From Alistipes montrealensis (lineage in GTDB: Bacteria > Bacteroidota > Bacteroidia > Bacteroidales > Rikenellaceae): a DNA stretch of 64,000 nucleotides. The notes under the pieces were generated by a model, which saw only the letters and a list, made by a program, of their open reading frames with translations, was not told the DNA's origin and did no database searches. A program made the translations under genes and the position numbers. The DNA lies in NCBI RefSeq assembly GCF_018362775.1, contig NZ_JAGYXY010000005.1:41709-105708 (forward strand). The letters are read 5' to 3'. Shown piece by piece: positions 37,311-44,445 of the stretch. Each line of letters begins with the position of its first letter. The stretch's first letter is position 1.

Positions 37311-38335
37311 CGGTCGACGAGCCGAGGTACGGCATAATCGCCCAATGCGGAGGCCGGGACGGCCATGGCGGCGGCGAAAGGGGTAAACAGGGGCGTTTCG
37401 ATGCGGTGGAAGACCGCATGGAGCGTCTGGTGGGAAAGCTGGTGTTTCGGCATCGGAACGCTGCGCACCAACCGCCACGGAGCGTCGCCCAACAACTCGC
37501 GGAACTGCGGCAGGTCCAGGAGTCCGGCCAGGTCGACGGAAACGCCGGTCTCGATCAGCGGAAATTCGTAAAGCCCCTGCCAGATGTCGCGCCCTTCGCG
37601 GCGGTGCAGCAGAACTTTGTCGCCCGAAGAGATGTGCAGGTAGTTGAACCAACGGTCGCGAACCCGGGTTTTGCCCTGCTTCACAGGGCGGTCGGCAACG
37701 GTTCCGGCGGCCAGGGCAAGGCACTGTTCCGCAAGCGGACACACCTCGCAGCGGGGCGAAGCCGGGGTGCATTGGATAGCTCCGAAGTCCATGATCGCCT
37801 GGTTGTAACGGCCCGGCTGCGCAGTGTCCAGTTGCGACTGGGCCAGGCTGGCGAAAGCCCGCTTTCCGGCCGTGGTGTCGATCGGCTCATCGAGGTCGAA
37901 GAGCCGGGAGAGCACCCGGTAGACGTTGCCGTCCACGACGGCGCACGGAGCGTCGTAGGCCGCCGAACAGATGGCCGCAGCGGTATAATCGCCCACGCCG
38001 CGCAGCGAACGTACGTCGTCCGGCGACACGGGGAACACCCCGCCGAAGCGTTCGACGACCTGCCGGGCAGCGGCACGGAGGTTACGGGCACGGCTGTAAT
38101 AACCCAGTCCCTGCCAAAGTTTCAGCACCTCGTCCTCGGGAGCGGCTGCCAGCGATGCGACATCGGGAAAACGCTCCGTGAAACGGAGGTAGTACTCCAA
38201 TCCCTGCGCCACGCGGGTCTGCTGAAGGATCACCTCCGAGAGCCAGATACGGTAAGGATCGTGCGTACGGCGCCACGGCAGGTCACGGCCTTCGCGGGCA
38301 TACCAGTCGAGCAGTATTTCGGCAATGCGATTCAT
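37286..38335 (-). CDS. mutY: A/G-specific adenine DNA glycosylase
   Basis: Removes adenine mispaired with 8-oxoguanine. The start at 38335 (MNRIAEILLDWYAREGRDLPWR) fits the family; the longer frame is not homologous. It has the WLSEVILQQTRVAQ helix, the helix-hairpin-helix LRGVGDYTAAAICS with catalytic Asp in CAVVDGNVYRVLSR, and a [4Fe-4S] cluster formed by Cys in IQCTPASPRCEVCPLAEQC. The C-terminal NUDIX-like domain recognises 8-oxoG. 349 residues, normal length. Confidence 0.96.
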   Translation of the reverse strand: MNRIAEILLDWYAREGRDLPWRRTHDPYRIWLSEVILQQTRVAQGLEYYLRFTERFPDVASLAAAPEDEVLKLWQGLGYYSRARNLRAAARQVVERFGGVFPVSPDDVRSLRGVGDYTAAAICSAAYDAPCAVVDGNVYRVLSRLFDLDEPIDTTAGKRAFASLAQSQLDTAQPGRYNQAIMDFGAIQCTPASPRCEVCPLAEQCLALAAGTVADRPVKQGKTRVRDRWFNYLHISSGDKVLLHRREGRDIWQGLYEFPLIETGVSVDLAGLLDLPQFRELLGDAPWRLVRSVPMPKHQLSHQTLHAVFHRIETPLFTPFAAAMAVPASALGDYAVPRLVDRYLIKYPM

Positions 38336-38344
38336 AACGGAAGA

Positions 38345-38352
38345 CAAAAATA
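38345..38352 (-). promoter_or_regulatory. Promoter -7 element for mutY
   Basis: TATTTTTG on the minus strand (38352-38345) fits TAnnTTTG, 9 bases before the mutY ATG, implying a very short leader. The -33 match is only TTC. Confidence 0.5.
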
Positions 38353-38404
38353 CGACATCGGAACCGAATTTGAAGCATTCCAACCTAATTAAAACGATAT
38401 GCAT

Positions 38405-38701
38405 ATGGAAAAGAAACACACTTTAGTAGACAACGCCGCTGAAAAGCGCTATGAACTCGACCTGGGAGACGACATGGCTCTTATCGAATACGTATTGGGC
38501 CGCGGGCTGATCGTGCTGACGCACACCGAAGTTCCCGAGCAGTACGAAGGCCAGGGTATCGGCAAGGAACTGGTGCAGGCCGTACTGGAAGACATCCGCA
38601 CAAAAGAAATCAAGGTCGTCCCGCAATGCCCGTTCGTCGCGGCCTATATCCGCCGCCATCCCGAATGGATGGATCTCGTATTGACCGCCGAGAACAAGTA
38701 A
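38405..38701 (+). CDS. Small GNAT-like N-acetyltransferase (NATD1/YjdJ type)
   Basis: A 98-residue protein. VPEQYEGQGIGKELVQAVLE is the acetyl-CoA-binding GNAT motif A, and VVPQCPFVAAYIRRHPEWMD is the C-terminal signature of the short single-domain group (human NATD1-like). Substrate of this group is unknown. ATG codons occur at 38399 and 38405; the second was chosen without strong evidence. It is divergent from mutY and ends before a terminator. Confidence 0.88.
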   Translation: MEKKHTLVDNAAEKRYELDLGDDMALIEYVLGRGLIVLTHTEVPEQYEGQGIGKELVQAVLEDIRTKEIKVVPQCPFVAAYIRRHPEWMDLVLTAENK

Positions 38702-38752
38702 ACAGGCCCCTACATTCCGGGATCAGGCCGCAAAGGCCGTCCCGCCGCAAAG

Positions 38753-38779
38753 CCGGACTCTTCGAAAGGGTCCGGTTTT
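38753..38779 (+). terminator. Terminator after the small acetyltransferase gene
   Basis: CCGGACTCTT pairs with AAGGGTCCGG (10 bp, one wobble) around a CGA loop, followed by four T (38776-38779). Confidence 0.78.
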
Positions 38780-38850
38780 GCGTATCCATACGGGCACGTT
38801 TCGCTTATAAACATATGTATTCACTTTTTTGAAAAATTTCCGGCTTGAAA

Positions 38851-38882
38851 TTTGGTTTATTTTATAAACTACTTTATATTTG
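38851..38882 (+). promoter_or_regulatory. Promoter of the 2TM-DUF2141-TonB operon
   Basis: TTTG (38851-38854), 20 bases, TATATTTG (38875-38882): a full consensus match, 46 bases before the ATG at 38928. Confidence 0.85.
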
Positions 38883-38927
38883 CAATAGATTTACAAACCG
38901 AGCCTTAGCTCACAACCGGAAAAAACC

Positions 38928-39161
38928 ATGGAAATCAATTCTGCACACACCGACAAACGCCGCCTTTTCGCGCGCTGGTTCTGCCGCCGCCTGACCACCT
39001 ACACCGTCATCTGCGCCTTCCTTGCCTTCGTCAACTGGCAAACCTCGCCCCACTACTGGTGGGTGCTGTGGGTCATCGCCGGATGGGGGCTGAACATCGT
39101 GCTGTCGCTGGTCTATTACCTGTTCGACTGCGACGACGAACGCAATTACCGCAACTACTAA
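38928..39161 (+). CDS. 2TM domain-containing membrane protein
   Basis: A 77-residue protein with two closely spaced membrane segments (about 22-38 and 44-64) separated by a short SPHYWW turn, and a basic N-terminus (KRRLFARWFCRR). This fits the 2TM domain family, in which some longer members are fused to LytTR regulators or histidine kinases. Function of the stand-alone form is unknown. First gene of the operon. Confidence 0.75.
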   Translation: MEINSAHTDKRRLFARWFCRRLTTYTVICAFLAFVNWQTSPHYWWVLWVIAGWGLNIVLSLVYYLFDCDDERNYRNY

Positions 39162-39172
39162 AAAAACACGCC

Positions 39173-39547
39173 ATGAAAACGTTACTCGCAATGCTCGCCG
39201 CCCTTGCCCTGGGCAGTGCCGCCGCAACGGCAAAGACGCTCGAAATCACGGTCGAAGATGTCCGCAGCGACAAAGGACAGATTCTCGTAATGGCCGCCGC
39301 TGCCGGACAGGAACAGCCCGTTTACGGCAAAGCCGACGCTAAAAAAGGTTCGGTCGTCGTGACTCTCACGGGCCTCGAAGCCGACACGGTCGAAGTCTCG
39401 CTCTTCCACGACGAAGACGGCGACTTCAAGATGAAGACGGGCAGTCGCGGCCCGCAGGAGGGCTACGCCGCCAGAAAATGCAAACTCCCGGCCGACACGA
39501 ACGCCGCAAAACTGCGCCTCTACTACCCCGCACCTGAAAACGAATAG
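39173..39547 (+). CDS. DUF2141-like secreted protein
   Basis: A 124-residue exported protein (signal peptide ending near SAAATA, about 20). The pattern LEITVEDVRSDKGQILVM, VEVSLFHDEDGDFKMKTG and a late PQEGYAARK is that of DUF2141, small beta-sandwich proteins of unknown role often next to TonB receptors. The ATG at 39173 was preferred over an upstream frame that overlaps the 2TM gene. It lies 4 bases before the TonB-family gene. Confidence 0.8.
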   Translation: MKTLLAMLAALALGSAAATAKTLEITVEDVRSDKGQILVMAAAAGQEQPVYGKADAKKGSVVVTLTGLEADTVEVSLFHDEDGDFKMKTGSRGPQEGYAARKCKLPADTNAAKLRLYYPAPENE

Positions 39548-39551
39548 CCCC

Positions 39552-41897
39552 ATGCGCCGCCTCGCATACCTGCTCCTGCTCACGCCGAGCCTTGCCACCG
39601 CACAGCGTCCCGTCGTCACGGGGCGTGCGGTCGACACCGATTGTGCCGTAGCCTGCGCCACGGTCACGCTCATGCGCGAAGGCCGGCAGACCACAGGCGG
39701 CACGACCGACGCCGAAGGACGGTTCTGCCTCCCGGCCGACACGGGCAGCTACATGCTCTCGCTGCGCCATGTGGGATATGAGCCGTTTGAAAAACCGCTC
39801 TACCTGGGTCCGCAGGGGATCGACCTCGGGGAAATCCGCCTCACAGCCGCAGGAATCGGGTCCGTGACCGTCACAGCGGAAGCGGTGATCCGCGAAAACG
39901 ACCGTTTTGTGGTCAATGTCGGCGACGGTCCCGCCTTCGCGGGGCGCGACGGGGAGGAGTTGCTGCGGCTGGCGCCGGGAGTCCGGATCGGAGACGACGA
40001 CATTTCGATCAACGGCGCTTCGGGAACGCAGGTCTACATCGACGGCCGGAAGTTGAAAGGCTCCGCCGGGCAGACGGCCGCTTATCTCCGGAGTCTCACG
40101 GCCGCCGCCATTGCCCGCATCGAGGTAGTGCCGCAGACCGGGGCGGAATTTGCAGCGGACGCCCGCGGCGGCGTAATCCTGATTACCCTGCGGCGGCGCA
40201 GGGCTGACGGCATGGACGGCAACCTGCAGACGGCTACGATACAGAGCCCCCGCCTGAGCGCCTACGCCCCTTCGGGCCGCCTCGGCATCCGCACGGGTCG
40301 CTGGACCACCAGCGCCTCGGCAGCCGGAACCTTCACGCCCCGGGCCGAAAGCCGTTTTACGGAGAGCCGCAATTATCCCTTCCGCGGCAAGAGCGCAACC
40401 GACGGCCGCAGCAACTACGGCCGCGGGGAGCTAGCCGTCGTTTCCGACCCTTCGCCGCGCCACACCGTAGGCCTTTCGGCCGAATACACCGCCAACAGCC
40501 TCCGCATGCCGACCTCGGCACAGACCGAACTGAACGGCACGACGGCCGACAGCCGCTACCGCCAGCACACGGACGACGGGACGCTGGCCCTCACGGCCAA
40601 CTACGTCTGGCGTATCGACACGCTGGGGTCCGAACTCAAATTCATCGCCGACTACACCCGCTATTCCTCCGACGGCGACAACGACTACCGGACCCGCTAC
40701 GCCCAGGCCACGAAAACCCGCGATTCGCTCTACCGCTCCGCCGCCCGGTCGCGTTATGACATCCTGACCGCCGACCTCGGACTGACACACCGCCTATCCC
40801 ATGGCCTGACCCTGCGTGCCGGGGCCCGCTATACGCGCAACGACATGGACGACCGCAGCCGCTACGAAGCCCGGCAGGACGGCGTATGGCAAGGTCTCAC
40901 GGACTACGGTTACACGCGGCACTACACCGAGCTGACCGGAGCAGCATACGCTTCGCTGGCGCTCAAACAAGGGCGCTGGGACCTTGCAGCAGGATTGCGG
41001 GGCGAGTACACCGCCATCGGGTCGGAAGGCCTCGACCGCGACTATTTCGGACTTTTCCCGAACCTCTCGGCCAACTACGCCCTCAACGAACTGCGGACCT
41101 GGATGCTGGCGGCGCAATGGAGCCGCAATATCGAACGGCCCTCGTTTCCGGCATTGAACCCGGCGCGCATCCAGCTTTCGGATTACAGCTACCAGACGGG
41201 CAACCCCGCGCTGCGTCCGACTTACATTCACCGCGTGTCGCTAACACTGATCTGGCGTTACCGTTACGTGCTCTCACTCGGCGGCAACCTCCACCACGAC
41301 CTGATCCGCGAGGTAGCTTCGGCCGACGCGGCGAATCCCGATGCAATCCGCATCCGGCCCGAGAACCACTACACCGAGAACCACTGGTTCGCGTTCCTGA
41401 ACCTGCCGCTGAAGATCACCCGCTGGTGGGAACTCAAACTCAACGCCGTGGGTGTGGCCCAGCGCATCCGCCTCTCCCGCCGTGACGCGCCTGCAACCCA
41501 CGGACTGCTGTTCGCCGACGCCACAGCGGCCTTCACGCTTCCTGCTGAATTTTACGTCGAGGCGGTATACCGCTGCCAAAGCCGCCTCTATTCGGGCAAC
41601 AGCGAGATAGGTCCCCGCCATACGCTCGGGGCGACGATTAAAAAACGCCTCTGCCAAAAGCGACTGACGCTCTTCCTGACGGCGCAAAACCTTACGGACT
41701 GCGGCTGGGAGTTCGTCTCCCGGACCGACGGCTTGCGCCGCACGGTGAGGGGCCGCCAGCCGTGGTCGGGACGCACGTGGAAGGTCGGAGTATCGTGGAA
41801 TTTCCGTTCCGGAAAAAATTTCCGGACCCGGCAGGTCGAAAGCGCCGCAGCTTCCGAACGCAGCCGCCTCGCCAAAACGGACGGACAATCGAAATAA
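39552..41897 (+). CDS. TonB-dependent receptor-like outer membrane protein (CarboxypepD_reg and OMP_b-brl)
   Basis: A 781-residue outer-membrane protein with a signal peptide (about 1-18). The CarboxypepD_reg-like domain lies at about 20-98 (GRAVDTDCAVACATVTLMRE, YEPFEKPLYL). The plug lies at about 105-215, with VTVTAEAVIREND, LLRLAPGVRIGDDDISING, VYIDGRKL and IARIEVVPQTGAEFAADA. The barrel to about 755 has QWSRNIERPSFPALNPA and YQTGNPALRPTYIHRVSLT, typical of the OMP_b-brl_3 group. The last ~25 residues are polar and lack the usual aromatic end, so the barrel may end before them. Ligand unknown; no STN domain. Confidence 0.88.
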   Translation: MRRLAYLLLLTPSLATAQRPVVTGRAVDTDCAVACATVTLMREGRQTTGGTTDAEGRFCLPADTGSYMLSLRHVGYEPFEKPLYLGPQGIDLGEIRLTAAGIGSVTVTAEAVIRENDRFVVNVGDGPAFAGRDGEELLRLAPGVRIGDDDISINGASGTQVYIDGRKLKGSAGQTAAYLRSLTAAAIARIEVVPQTGAEFAADARGGVILITLRRRRADGMDGNLQTATIQSPRLSAYAPSGRLGIRTGRWTTSASAAGTFTPRAESRFTESRNYPFRGKSATDGRSNYGRGELAVVSDPSPRHTVGLSAEYTANSLRMPTSAQTELNGTTADSRYRQHTDDGTLALTANYVWRIDTLGSELKFIADYTRYSSDGDNDYRTRYAQATKTRDSLYRSAARSRYDILTADLGLTHRLSHGLTLRAGARYTRNDMDDRSRYEARQDGVWQGLTDYGYTRHYTELTGAAYASLALKQGRWDLAAGLRGEYTAIGSEGLDRDYFGLFPNLSANYALNELRTWMLAAQWSRNIERPSFPALNPARIQLSDYSYQTGNPALRPTYIHRVSLTLIWRYRYVLSLGGNLHHDLIREVASADAANPDAIRIRPENHYTENHWFAFLNLPLKITRWWELKLNAVGVAQRIRLSRRDAPATHGLLFADATAAFTLPAEFYVEAVYRCQSRLYSGNSEIGPRHTLGATIKKRLCQKRLTLFLTAQNLTDCGWEFVSRTDGLRRTVRGRQPWSGRTWKVGVSWNFRSGKNFRTRQVESAAASERSRLAKTDGQSK

Positions 41898-41928
41898 ATT
41901 CGTAACTTTAACCCCCAAATAACACCTC

Positions 41929-42555
41929 ATGGACGACAAAAACCTCAAAGCCGACCAAAGCATCGAACTCATCCGGCAGATGATCCGCGACACACGCCGC
42001 CGCCTCTCGCCGGGGAGCAGCAACCTGTTCCTCGTATGGGGATACCTCATCGCGGCGACCGCCGTCGGGATTTTCTTCCTGCTGACCTTCACCGGCTGCC
42101 GCGCCTGGCAATGGCTATGGCTGCCGGCACTGGCCGCCGGAGGTATTTTCACGTGGTGGTACAACCGTCGCCACGCCGCACAGGTCAAAAGCTACACCGA
42201 CCGCCTGCTGGAACAAATCTGGGGTTGCGTGGGAGGCCTCATCGCCTTTTCGACCTTCGTGATATGCATGGAAACCGAATGGCCCGTCGACCCGCTGTTC
42301 CCCGCTCTGCTGCTGATCAGCGCAGGACTTTTCATCTCGGGAACCGTGATTCGCAACAAATACATGTATTACGCTTCGTGCCTGCTGCTGCCGGTGAGCT
42401 TCGGCATCATCCGCGAATCGTGGATCAACACCGACTCCGAGGGCAACCTCATCCAGTTCGCCGCGGCAGTCCTCATCGGACTTGCAGGCTCGGGATACGC
42501 ACTCAAACGACAGGTCAAACGCGACGCCGCAAAGACGCCGGAAAACGAACAATAA
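41929..42555 (+). CDS. Polytopic membrane protein, paralogue of the next gene
   Basis: A 208-residue protein. A soluble N-terminus (LKADQSIELIRQMIRDTRRR) is followed by about five membrane spans. The N-terminal heptad-like stretch SxxLIxxMIxxTRxR is shared with the following gene, which marks the two as tandem paralogues. No family with known function was recognised. It is followed at once by its paralogue and a winged-helix regulator. Confidence 0.72.
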   Translation: MDDKNLKADQSIELIRQMIRDTRRRLSPGSSNLFLVWGYLIAATAVGIFFLLTFTGCRAWQWLWLPALAAGGIFTWWYNRRHAAQVKSYTDRLLEQIWGCVGGLIAFSTFVICMETEWPVDPLFPALLLISAGLFISGTVIRNKYMYYASCLLLPVSFGIIRESWINTDSEGNLIQFAAAVLIGLAGSGYALKRQVKRDAAKTPENEQ

Positions 42556-42556
42556 G

Positions 42557-43147
42557 ATGGAAGAGCGTAAATTGGAAGCCGCCGAAAGCCTTGCGCTGAT
42601 CGGCCGCATGATCGAAAACACCCGCAGCCGCATGGTCCGCAACTCGGGCCGTCCACTGCTGGCATGGGGTTACGCCACCGTCCTGACGACGCTCGTCGTC
42701 TGGGGTGCGGTCGCCTACTTCCGGGATGCACGCTGGAACTACCTCTGGATGCTGCTGCCCCTGTTAGGATGGCTGCTGATGTGGCTTACGCGCGGAAAAA
42801 AGCCCGAAGGCGAAGTACGGACGTTCGTCGACCGCGTGATCGGAAACGTCTGGCTGGTAATGGGTCTCACGGCTTGGTTTGTCAGCATGCTCTCGCTTTT
42901 CTCGCCGATGCGGCTCCCCATCCTGTTCATCATCCTGCTGACGATGGGCATGGGAACGGCCATAACGGGACTGATTATCCGTTTCATGCCGGTCACCGCG
43001 GGCGGCATTGCGGCAATCGTCATCGCACCCTTCTCGATGATCGCACCCAACATGTGGCAGCCGCTCCTTTTCATCGCCGGCTTCACGGTGATGATGATCA
43101 TCCCGGGCCACATCCTCAACTACAAGTCGAACCACCCTGCCCGATAA
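42557..43147 (+). CDS. Polytopic membrane protein, paralogue of the previous gene
   Basis: A 196-residue protein. The ATG at 42557 lies one base after the previous stop and gives an N-terminus (LEAAESLALIGRMIENTRSR) that matches its neighbour. About five membrane spans follow (TVLTTLVVWGAVAYF, YLWMLLPLLGWLLMWL, VWLVMGLTAWFVSMLSLF, LPILFIILLTMGMGTAITGL, LLFIAGFTVMMIIPGHIL). Function unknown; the coupling to a small HTH gene suggests a regulated membrane unit. Confidence 0.72.
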   Translation: MEERKLEAAESLALIGRMIENTRSRMVRNSGRPLLAWGYATVLTTLVVWGAVAYFRDARWNYLWMLLPLLGWLLMWLTRGKKPEGEVRTFVDRVIGNVWLVMGLTAWFVSMLSLFSPMRLPILFIILLTMGMGTAITGLIIRFMPVTAGGIAAIVIAPFSMIAPNMWQPLLFIAGFTVMMIIPGHILNYKSNHPAR

Positions 43148-43151
43148 CACA

Positions 43152-43436
43152 ATGTTCAAAGAACTGAATCCACTGCTACACTCCGAACTGAGGCTGGCCG
43201 TCGTTTCGATCCTCATCGGGGTCGAAAGCGCCGACTTCGTCTTCATCCGGCAGCAGACCGGAGCTACGGCGGGCAACCTTTCGGTGCAGTTGGACAAGCT
43301 TTCGAAGGCAGGTTACATCGAAATGGAAAAGACTTTCCGGGGCAAGATACCCTGCACGATATGCCGCATTACCGACGCCGGGCGGGACGCCTTCGCCGAG
43401 TATGTCGAGGCATTGCAAAGCTATATAAAACGATAA
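43152..43436 (+). CDS. Winged-helix transcriptional regulator (HTH_34/MarR-like)
   Basis: A 94-residue DNA-binding protein with one winged helix: LLHSELRLAVVSILIGVESA, FVFIRQQTGATAGNLSVQLD (recognition helix) and the wing GYIEMEKTFRGKIPCTICRI. This pattern belongs to the short regulators that travel with small membrane-protein genes in Bacteroidetes. Last gene of the group, 4 bases after the second membrane protein. Probably autoregulates or controls these genes. Confidence 0.88.
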   Translation: MFKELNPLLHSELRLAVVSILIGVESADFVFIRQQTGATAGNLSVQLDKLSKAGYIEMEKTFRGKIPCTICRITDAGRDAFAEYVEALQSYIKR

Positions 43437-43448
43437 GTCCGCGCAATC

Positions 43449-43468
43449 CACGGCGTTCCGCCGTGTTT
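43449..43468 (+). terminator. Probable terminator after the winged-helix gene
   Basis: CACGGCG/CGCCGTG stem (43449-43455 and 43459-43465) with a TTC loop, followed by only three T and A. Weak tail. Confidence 0.5.
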
Positions 43469-43522
43469 ACAAATCCGCCCTGCCCCTGACTCCCCGCCTC
43501 AGCGGGGATTTCCGGACACGCA

Positions 43523-44440
43523 TTACAGCGAACAGAAGAACGTCACCAGAAACGGGACGCTGAAATCGAGCACACAGCCATGGAAAATCGAAACCACGGC
43601 ATAAGGCCGTCCGGCAGACTGCGTGATGATCGGCAGCGTCGTATCGAAAGTCGTCGCGCCGCCGATCGACACCGCAGCGAGGGGACCGCACCAGCGCGCC
43701 ACGAGCGGCGCGGCCAGCAGGGTGAATATTTCGCGCATGACATTGCACAGCAGGGCGATCGTAGCCAGTTCCGGCCCCCGGAAATCGGCAATGAAGATGC
43801 TCGACAGCGAATAGTAACCGAATCCCGCCCCTACGGCCAGCGAGTCGGTCAGCGACCATCCGCCGAGCAGCGGCGCAGCTACGGCGGCTCCGGCCAGTGT
43901 GCCGACCGCCGTAGCGACCGGCAGCAGCGCCAGCCGCGGATCGAGGCGCCGGACACGCCCGGCTAACGTGCGGTCGTTGCCCAGTGTCATGCCGACGCAG
44001 AACATCAGGGCATACAACACATAAGTGCTGACCCGCGACCCGGCCACGTCGAGCGGCGTCAAAAGGCCTGCAGCGCATCCCGCCACAAAGAAAGCCACGA
44101 TCACCAGGCTGCCTTTCAGGGCCGCCCAGGTGGAAACCGGTTCTTCCGACGCAACCCCGCTTTCGTCCGCAGGCATGGCGCGGCCCCGAAGGCGCCGCCA
44201 CAGCAGCCACGCCGCAAAGATGCTCCCCGCAACGGACAAAACAAAGATCGCAAAGGCCGCCGCCCCCAGCGTCGCCAGTCCGCCGACGACCGCGGGATCG
44301 GAGCCGGCCTCGACACCCAGCAGGAACAACAGTGCCCAGATAATAACGGTGATAAGGCGCTGTACAAAGGCGAGGCGCCGACCGATAAGCAGGCGCCCCG
44401 TCACAATGCCTCCGATGATGACGGCGAATATTACAAACAT
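43523..44440 (-). CDS. LysO-family (DUF340) transporter, probable lysine exporter
   Basis: A 305-residue inner-membrane protein with about eight spans. It starts MFVIFAVIIGGIVTGRLL and contains ADESG linkers, VGMTLGNDRTLAGRV, GGWSLTDSLAVGAGFGYYS and MREIFTLLAAPLVARW, all typical of LysO (YbjE), which exports lysine. The frame and length are normal. It lies 5 bases after the AsmA-like gene, an operon position without an obvious functional link. Confidence 0.9.
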   Translation of the reverse strand: MFVIFAVIIGGIVTGRLLIGRRLAFVQRLITVIIWALLFLLGVEAGSDPAVVGGLATLGAAAFAIFVLSVAGSIFAAWLLWRRLRGRAMPADESGVASEEPVSTWAALKGSLVIVAFFVAGCAAGLLTPLDVAGSRVSTYVLYALMFCVGMTLGNDRTLAGRVRRLDPRLALLPVATAVGTLAGAAVAAPLLGGWSLTDSLAVGAGFGYYSLSSIFIADFRGPELATIALLCNVMREIFTLLAAPLVARWCGPLAAVSIGGATTFDTTLPIITQSAGRPYAVVSIFHGCVLDFSVPFLVTFFCSL

Positions 44441-44445
44441 CCCGG

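Noticed and set aside
43492..43507. CCCCGC/GCGGGG hairpin between the winged-helix gene and the LysO gene
   Set aside because: No T-run on either side; might stabilise an RNA end but cannot be called a terminator.
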